14,438 nucleotides of DNA from Asterionellopsis glacialis. Its lineage: Eukaryota > Bacillariophyta > Plagiogrammaphyceae > Rhaphoneidales > Asterionellopsidaceae. The stretch is from assembly GCA_014885115.2 (NCBI GenBank), contig WKLE02002296.1:1-14438 (forward strand). The letters are read 5' to 3'. The first letter of the stretch is position 1; each line of letters begins with the position of its first letter. This document shows, piece after piece, positions 9,104-14,438 of this stretch. The notes beneath the pieces were generated by a model. It did not search any database. It was not told the DNA's origin and saw only the letters and a program-made list of their open reading frames with translations. Both the position numbers and the translations under genes were made by a program.

Positions 9104-9785
9104 TTGTCACTTGTGGAGGTGCTTCAACAGGTGCCTAATGATTATTTCAAAACTGTTTGTTTGTTGGGTCAAGTCCAACATTCCCAAAGTAACTCGCTCC
9201 CAAATTTATCATCCATTCTCTCCTCAAAAACATTCCATGTCAAACAACCATACATTTTGTCAATATGCCATTTGCATACGCCTATTTTATTGACTCTAAA
9301 TGCATCCATTGGAGACAGACGCAACTGGAGAACATTCTCTCCTAGCACTACCAGTCAAGCTTTCCAGTCTTCTGCTCACAAACAACCAGCTTCCAGTTTT
9401 GACATGGATTCTTTCAGAATTCTGGTGGATAACTGTACCACAAGATCCATTACTAATGACTCAGCAGATTTTATAGACCCAGTGAAGGTCAAGGGTTGTC
9501 TCAAAGGGGTGGCTGGCTCTATGCCAGTCACCAATAAAGGCACTGTACGATGGTATATCAAAGATGACCAAAGGTCAGTACACAAAATGTTGTCACCTAA
9601 TACTTTATTTGTCCCTTCTGCTCCAGAACGCTTATTGTCCCCACAACATTGGGCTCAAGCACATCACAAACTTGGAGACACTCCTGATGGCACCATTGCC
9701 ATCACCTACTCTGAACAAGTAGATCTTCAATGGGATCGGCAACAACTTTGCTGCACTATCACTCTAGATCCCAAAACAAATGTTG
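9104..9785 (+). pseudogene. Ty1/copia Pol, aspartic protease region
   Basis: An open frame runs from about 9104 (TTG only, so not a real start). The first 90 codons are of uncertain meaning. From about 9400 it carries DSFRILVDNCTTRSITND, the copia protease active site (Asp codon 9428), then KGVAGS, GTVRWYIKDDQRSVHKM, LFVPSAPERLLSPQHWAQ and ITLDPKTNVAT, the linker that normally leads toward integrase. The protease Asp is kept, yet integrase, reverse transcriptase and copia RNase H are absent: the frame passes directly into a gypsy-type sequence near 9786. In a complete copia element this polyprotein follows Gag, as it does here after a gap of about 450 bases, so this and 7762-8954 are parts of one dead element. 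Confidence 0.8.
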
Positions 9786-9936
9786 CAACACATTGGCAAT
9801 GGTTCGTAGAAGAATTTGCACCCAAAATACGCTATATAAAAGGCGAACATAATATATTTGCAGACGCGCTTCCCTGCCTTGATCTAATCAATACTGACAT
9901 GGAAGCTGTTCCAGAATGCTATATCACTAATGAATA
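9786..9936 (+). pseudogene. Ty3/gypsy RNase H C-terminal fragment, fused in frame to copia protease
   Basis: The same open frame continues as HWQWFVEEFAPKIRYIKGEH, NIFADALPCLDL, then a short acidic linker. W-x-x-F-x-E-x-x-P-x-I-x-Y-I-K-G...N-x-x-A-D-A-L is the C-terminal signature of gypsy RNase H (the usual ending is ADALSR, with a catalytic-type Asp). Copia elements do not carry this version, so the piece comes from a different superfamily. The fragment is about 50 codons long and ends where the first LTR-like repeat begins; the last codons of the open frame (up to 9949) are LTR sequence. No gypsy integrase follows on the far side of the LTR pair. Confidence 0.75.
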
Positions 9937-10260
9937 TGCACTATGCTGACAACAATATTGAAAAGTGATAGGAAAATGGAGTAGAGTTTGTTAGAGTGAA
10001 TAAATTATGAGCTATTTTAACTAGTCTCTAAAAATATCCGACAATCCACCGATTTGTCTTCTTGACCTACTTTCAGTACAGGATCCTATGTCCAATCTAC
10101 TTAGAGTTCAGTTCTAACAGAGTTTGGTTCTACCATGTGACTCAAACTCCCTGAGGCAGCCAATGAGAGTTGGCGTGTCACCGTGTCCCAGTGTGATGAA
10201 TCATGCTTCTGGGTTGTGCTGCTGTGGAGTGGATTTTGATGCGCTTTGTTTGTGATGTCA
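9937..10260 (-). repeat. LTR-like direct repeat, copy 1 (3' LTR of minus-strand gypsy derivative)
   Basis: On the plus strand it starts TGCACTATGCTGACAACAA, and the same sequence begins the copy at 11236. The two copies align over roughly 320 bases with indels; in one 48-base block (starting GGAGTAGA / GGAGTAGA) I count 5 mismatches, and other parts are more diverged. The outer edge is compatible with the TG...CA rule. The inner edge is unclear, and the repeat may continue to about 10385 through a 36-base-period duplication (10294-10324 and 10330-10359) with palindromic TGATGTCATCA-like sites. Confidence 0.65.
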
Positions 10261-10347
10261 GCGTTCACATGTACGCGGCACATCACTGCACATTCTCATC
10301 TGTCCTTGTTCAATGATATCATCACATCATCTCGTCTGTCCTTATCC

Positions 10348-10360
10348 ATGATGTCATCAT
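10348..10360. promoter_or_regulatory. CRE-like near-palindrome in the LTR/gag-end region
   Basis: ATGATG-T-CATCAT is a 13-base sequence palindromic apart from its central base. Related sequence occurs nearby (TGATATCATCA near 10314, TGATGTCAG near 10253) and in the other LTR copy (TGATGTCATCTC near 11551). Clusters of such bZIP-type sites at an LTR start would fit a stress- or cAMP-responsive promoter, but function here is only inferred. Confidence 0.3.
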
Positions 10361-10388
10361 TTCATGGTACATCTGTACTATGGTTGAT

Positions 10389-11166
10389 TTACATCATCAC
10401 GACTCGCCTACTTGCACAGCTGTTAGTTGGTTTGTTAGGTTTGTCCTTGCAGGCTGGCTTGTCCTTAGTCTTAGGGCCTGATGGATCATGTATTGCATCC
10501 ATAACTTCCATACATTCCAGAAATTCCAAAAATGCTGGTAGGCCTTTGTCCTGAGGGTCAAATCCCTGGCGTGTCATCTCCTTGCTCCAAGTAGCAATGA
10601 TTCCAAACTCAAGAAATTTAAGTAGCTCCTTGTTAGAAAGCTTGGAGTTTTTGTTTGCTCCTGGGAACTTCTCTAAGTAGCCATTGAGCATATGGAGAGC
10701 AGCCTGGTACTCTTTGGACATGAGCTCACGTGGCTTCCTGAGGAACCAGTGCATGTAGCATTTCTGCTTCATAATCACCTTAAGTGAAAAAAATGCTTAT
10801 TAAGGTCTTCACTGACCAGCTTGAAGTGTTCCACCATTTCACTTCCATGTTTGGTGGCTGCAGCATAAGCAGGCTTAGGCCTTTGCCACATAGGAAAATA
10901 TGGGCCATTGAATAGTGTGCTGGTCCATTAGTAATCTGCTGTCCATGAATCACTTGGTCTAGATTGTTGAGCCAATCCAGTTACTCCTTCCTAGGAAATC
11001 CATGTTCAAAGTACCGGAACTCCATAGTGAATTTCTCCTCAGAGTTTTTTTTGCGTACTTTGGCTTAATCAGCTTCTGTTCTTCTGTACTCAGAATTTTC
11101 AGCAGGATAGCTAAGAGGCAGTGGGTAGCTCCAACCATTGCCATAGTTGGGAATAATGACCTTCAT
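10389..11166 (-). pseudogene. Ty3/gypsy Gag relic (diatom type)
   Basis: On the minus strand an ATG at 11166, about 70 bases inside the 5' LTR-like repeat, begins MKVIIPNYGNGWSYPLPLSY. The frame then gives FRYFEHGFPRKE, a stop, LDWLNNLDQVIHGQQITNGP and AHYSMAHIF. After frameshifts come TKHGSEMVEHFKLVSEDLNK, MHWFLRKPRELMSKEYQAAL, LLKFLEFGIIATWSKEMTRQ and GFDPQDKGLPAFLEFLECME, with a Lys-rich tail ending at a TAA (10389). These are typical of gypsy Gag in diatoms (GxPxxW...LDQV..GQ..T.GP..Y.MA, RKPREL, EFGIPxxWxxxMxxQGFDP). Stops at the GAT-TAA and GAG-TAA codons and at least two shifts make it dead. No protease, reverse transcriptase or integrase follows before the second LTR-like repeat. Confidence 0.8.
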
Positions 11167-11235
11167 GGTGAATTGATAGAGTGGAAATTGTAGATGTTAG
11201 ATACTTACTCCTTTTCACATGGAGTGTTAACACTA

Positions 11236-11570
11236 TGCACTATGCTGACAACAATTATGAAAAGGGAGTAGACTTTGTTAGAGCAAATAAATTGTGAGAT
11301 ATTTTAACTAGTACTAAAAAACACTTGCGAATCTGCTGGTTGGTCTTTGACACCTATTTCATGTATAGGATCCTACAGACAGTCTACTTAGAGTTTGCAT
11401 CCGGCAAAGTTTGGTTTTACCATGTGAACCAATCTCCCCAAGGCAGCCAATGAATGCCCGCTGGATCACCTGTTTGGTGTTATGGCTGGAACATGACGCT
11501 TCACAACTGGAGTCGTGCTGCTGCAGAGTGTCACCACACATGCTTTGCCTGTGATGTCATCTCATCTTGG
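11236..11570 (-). repeat. LTR-like direct repeat, copy 2 (5' LTR of minus-strand gypsy derivative)
   Basis: This is the partner of the repeat at 9937. In minus orientation it runs from about 11570 (TGACATCACAGGC) to 11236 (GCATAGTGCA) and is followed by a 69-base leader and the gag ATG at 11166. That order (LTR, leader, Gag) is why I call these LTRs of a minus-strand element. The upstream part appears shorter than in copy 1, so the outer end is probably truncated and no target-site duplication could be identified. Confidence 0.65.
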
Positions 11571-11621
11571 ATGTGGTGGGTTAAAAAAAAAATTGCCCAA
11601 ACTCCAACCACAATTTTTTCT

Positions 11622-11741
11622 AGAATCCACTTTGTAAAACCAAGTGCAAGTAAAAAATTTCCATATTATATAAACTTTTTCTCAACAAGAATCCACTCTG
11701 TAAAACCAAGTGCAAGTCAAAAATTTCCATATCTTATAAAC
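11622..11741. repeat. Tandem duplication of a 54-base unit
   Basis: Bases 11622-11675 and 11688-11741 match at about 50 of 54 positions, with a period of 66. The unit contains AGAATCCACT, GTAAAACCAAGTGCAAGT and AAATTTCCATAT. Two copies are seen. It lies just outside the 5' end of the gypsy derivative and carries no recognised coding sequence. Confidence 0.85.
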
Positions 11742-14359
11742 CCTTATGAATGCAGGCCTGATGAATTAATTCACAACCTAATGCAAAATAGAAAAGGCTC
11801 ATAACTCATAACCCATTGAACACCAGGATAAATAGACAAGCCAAGATACACAACTGACAAGAGAAACTTGAGAAAAATTGAAAAAAAAATCACTTAACGA
11901 ACCCAATTTGTATAGGTTTCTACACTGACAACTTGACACAAAAAATTGAAAAGAAAATTTTCATCAAATGAACAGTAACACAAACACCAATAAAATTGAA
12001 CAGAGTCAAATTACAATTTCATATGCTGACAAGCTTCCATCCAAACAAATTAACTTTTTTAACATAAAACCAAACCACAAAATAATTGCAAAGATTGACA
12101 AAAATGAAAATGAAATTTGTTATCAATAAATGACTCATTTACTTCACTGCTTAACTATGACGTTCAATATTACACGGTAAACACATCATGCAACATGAAT
12201 ATCTCTTCCAACAACAAAATACAAAAATATTATGCCTTCACTAAAAAAAGGGTTGACTGCTGCCATTATATCAAGTTCTGAATTTGTACATTTTTGGTCA
12301 TACTATTCATTACAATAACCTGGAAATTTATACTTCTGCAAAGGAAATGCTCATCCAAACACTGCACTGCTCCCCATGCAATCAAACCATGGCATTTTTA
12401 TCCTCGCCAATGGCACCAATGTCAGTCAAACATTTGATGTTGTTGCATCACCATTTCTTGAGAATCCATTTTCCCTAAGTAGAGCCATCCACACCTGAAC
12501 ATCACTTTTAGTCATAAATCAGTTGAGTTACATTGGATTGAGGCATCCACTGGGTCCCTCCCCTGGTGGACAAGGTTGTTGCAGCACATATTGCAGGAGC
12601 ACAGTGCCAATTCATCAAGATTCCGTCCACTTGATAGGAAGTGAGTGATAATGTTGTTGGGAGGAGGGGGGGGCTGTATGTAAGATGTGATGTCAAAACT
12701 ACTGATTGTCCTGAATTACGGGTGCATTGAGTGTGTCTATATAACATAAACAGGCATTTATTGTGACCATTTTTATGGATATCTGCTGACTTCTCTTGCA
12801 TAGAAGTTGGTACGGATCTACCCAAAAAAATAATTGATTGAAGAAAACCAGTTGCATCAAAATTCCTGTCACAGCCATCCAATCAAAGTTTCACATAATT
12901 TTTCTTAAATATTTTTTTTTGGTTACGTCACATGAGCAAGTTTTTTCCAGTAAAAAATTCCCTACAAGTACCAGGTACTGGTATGGTACCAGGTACAATA
13001 ATAGGTACGCACTATTCACCACTCTCTTTTTTTCTCTTGTTGTTTTTTGTAGGATGGACGGTGCGTTCCACCGTGCAAATCAAACACACTACTCTGCATC
13101 CTTGCACACCATATCAACAATGGTGGAACAACACACTGTAGCAACATAGCCAAGCACTTTTATGTAGCCTTGCTGCTTCCATGCATTTAATATTACTATC
13201 AATCCATGCTGGTGAGTTGTTGTGTTTTAAAAATGTCTTGTGCACTAATTTGGGGCATTGTTGTGCTGCATTCGACAAAACTGTTTTTTTTTGTTATTTC
13301 GAGTTTTTGTGAATGCAGCCAATGCCTTTTTATTGAAAACATTTTTTGTTTCTCTAACTACTCCACTGTTCCATTCTTTTAAATATTTGTTTACATACAG
13401 GACTAGTTATGAATAAATGTGACAAAGCTATTGAATGATGAAAGGTGGATTGTTGTCAGTAGAATTCGGATATTATTTGACAAATTGTAAAAAGAGATGC
13501 AATTGAATTCTTCTTATTTTATAAAATATCTGATATCTTACATCATTCTACAATCAGCTAATATCAATGAAAGGTTAGAAAGTAGAAGATAGTGTGATAT
13601 GTGAGGGCGAACTCCTGCATTTGAAATGTTTAATATGTACTTCCATAGAGTTGAAAAAAATAAGATTTTTTAGTTTGGAACACTAATTCTGTAAAAAACA
13701 CAACAATCAAACCATTCAAATACCTGTTTTTTTTATGATCTGTTTCTATTAAAAAAAAATAATAATTCAACAAAAAAGTTATTATTACAAATAGGTGGTG
13801 CTTACTTGAACTATTGGAATCAATGTAACAAAAAAATAACAACATGTCTTTTTAGAGTTTATGTGCCAAACAAAAGAAACAACAATCAACCTAAATGAAA
13901 GTTTTGAAGCCAAAATATGTTTATAGTTTAATTTCCTACTTGCCCTTTTGCTATGCCTTTGTTGTGCAATTTGTTGATTGTTGTCATGGGCACACTACAT
14001 GCTTTTTTTGGAGCACCATCATCTTAGTTAATTTGTGGTTTTTCCGACTTGTGAAAATACGTAAAATAGTGATGTAAATTTTTAACCAACAGTTCTCTAT
14101 GACCTTTACCCTTTGTGTCAAATGAAAATGTAAGTACCAAAAGTCTACAGTAATGACCCCATATGTACAATTGTGTATAAGTGGTACATGACAAAACAAT
14201 CATCCTAAGTAATGTAACTTTTAGCAAGTTACTTATGGGGTACATGTAGAACAATACTAACTTTCTACACAAAACTCAAGGATTTCTGCTCACGTTTTCA
14301 ATGAAAAGTATGCAAACATAAATGGTGCATGCAACAGGTTCAACTAAAGTTTAAAATGG
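11742..14359. other. Long AT-rich stretch without a recognisable gene
   Basis: Homopolymer runs (A and T runs of 8 to 10) and short frames dominate. The longest open frames are a minus-strand one at 12882-12508 (124 codons, TTG start) and a plus-strand one at 12838-13149. Neither shows a family motif and both lack codon-level signs of a gene. Within the stretch, 12968-12996 holds two copies of GTACCAGGTAC, and 14203-14217 shares 15 bases with 6964-6978. I see no tRNA, rRNA or splice-supported gene. Confidence 0.5.
12968..12996. repeat. Pair of GTACCAGGTAC direct repeats
   Basis: Two exact 11-base copies (12968-12978 and 12986-12996) are 18 bases apart, with TGGTATG between them and another GGTAC near 13004. 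They are the same motif type as the cluster at 6150-6960. Confidence 0.7.
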
Positions 14360-14437
14360 TTATTCTATCATTTCTTCATCAGTTTCATCCTCCTCAACTA
14401 TGGTTATCTCATTTTGATTCAACCAGTTGTTTTTAAG
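14360..14437 (-). CDS. Possible C-terminal end of a frame entering from outside the window
   Basis: On the minus strand a frame open to the window edge encodes 25 residues, LKNNWLNQNEITIVEEDETD then EEMIE, and ends with TAA at 14362-14360. The acidic tail recalls the end of the decayed sequence at 7103. About 145 bases downstream lies a 15-base sequence also found about 130 bases downstream of that other tail. This may be a second copy of the same unknown element, but 25 residues cannot show that it is a gene. Confidence 0.25.
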   Translation of the reverse strand, partial: LKNNWLNQNEITIVEEDETDEEMIE

Positions 14438-14438
14438 A

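Noticed and set aside
9937..11570. The direct repeats as two copies of a gypsy integrase zinc-binding segment
   Set aside because: One frame of the copy at 11236 loosely resembles an integrase N-terminus (FYHVNQSPQG, then GWNM and a Cys/His cluster), but an LTR followed by a leader and the gag ATG explains position and orientation better.
12508..12882. Minus-strand open frame of 124 codons as a gene
   Set aside because: TTG start only, no recognised motif, set in AT-rich DNA full of short frames; a decayed element is possible but cannot be shown.
13049..13078. Short inverted repeat ACGGTG / CACCGT as a terminator or element end
   Set aside because: A six-base stem is common by chance and there is no partner or gene beside it.

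Overview
The window looks like nuclear DNA of a stramenopile alga, most likely a diatom. The evidence is a spliced gene with short introns (130 and 115 bases, GTAAGT donors, AG acceptors), Gag sequences of the kinds I know from diatom Ty1/copia and Ty3/gypsy retrotransposons, and a hemerythrin-like gene whose scaffold matches diatom members of that family. Species cannot be named from this.

Layout. 1-780: no gene I can support. 785-2820 (+): decayed DNA-transposon gene with a zinc-ribbon domain (DUF6729-like) followed by a DDE-type transposase core, broken by stops and frameshifts. 2912-3613 (-): C-terminal part of a piggyBac-type transposase, also broken. 3719-5841 (-): the one apparently intact gene, three exons and a predicted 625-residue protein made of two tandem hemerythrin-like units in which the expected iron-binding His/Glu residues are replaced. 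5842-7100: gene-free DNA very rich in GTAC and in short TCCTA/TAGGA motifs. 7103-7729 (-): decayed coding sequence of unknown type with a Cys/His cluster and an acidic C-terminus. 7762-8954 (+): frameshifted copia Gag. About 9104-9785 (+): copia protease segment, fused in frame to a gypsy RNase H fragment (about 9786-9936). 9937 to about 11570: an old gypsy derivative on the minus strand consisting of two direct LTR-like repeats around a gag relic with no pol. 11580-14360: AT-rich DNA with a 54-base tandem duplication and no recognisable gene. 14360-14437 (-): acidic C-terminal end of a frame that enters from beyond the window.

The window is therefore a transposon graveyard with a single live-looking host gene. 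The most interesting item is that gene: fold-defining residues of the hemerythrin family are kept in both units while the metal site has been lost in both, which suggests a repurposed, metal-free protein. Second is the gag-only LTR mini-element, and third the copia/gypsy chimera. No RNA genes, CRISPR arrays or prokaryotic signals were seen. Family names come from recognising motifs by eye, not from a database search.
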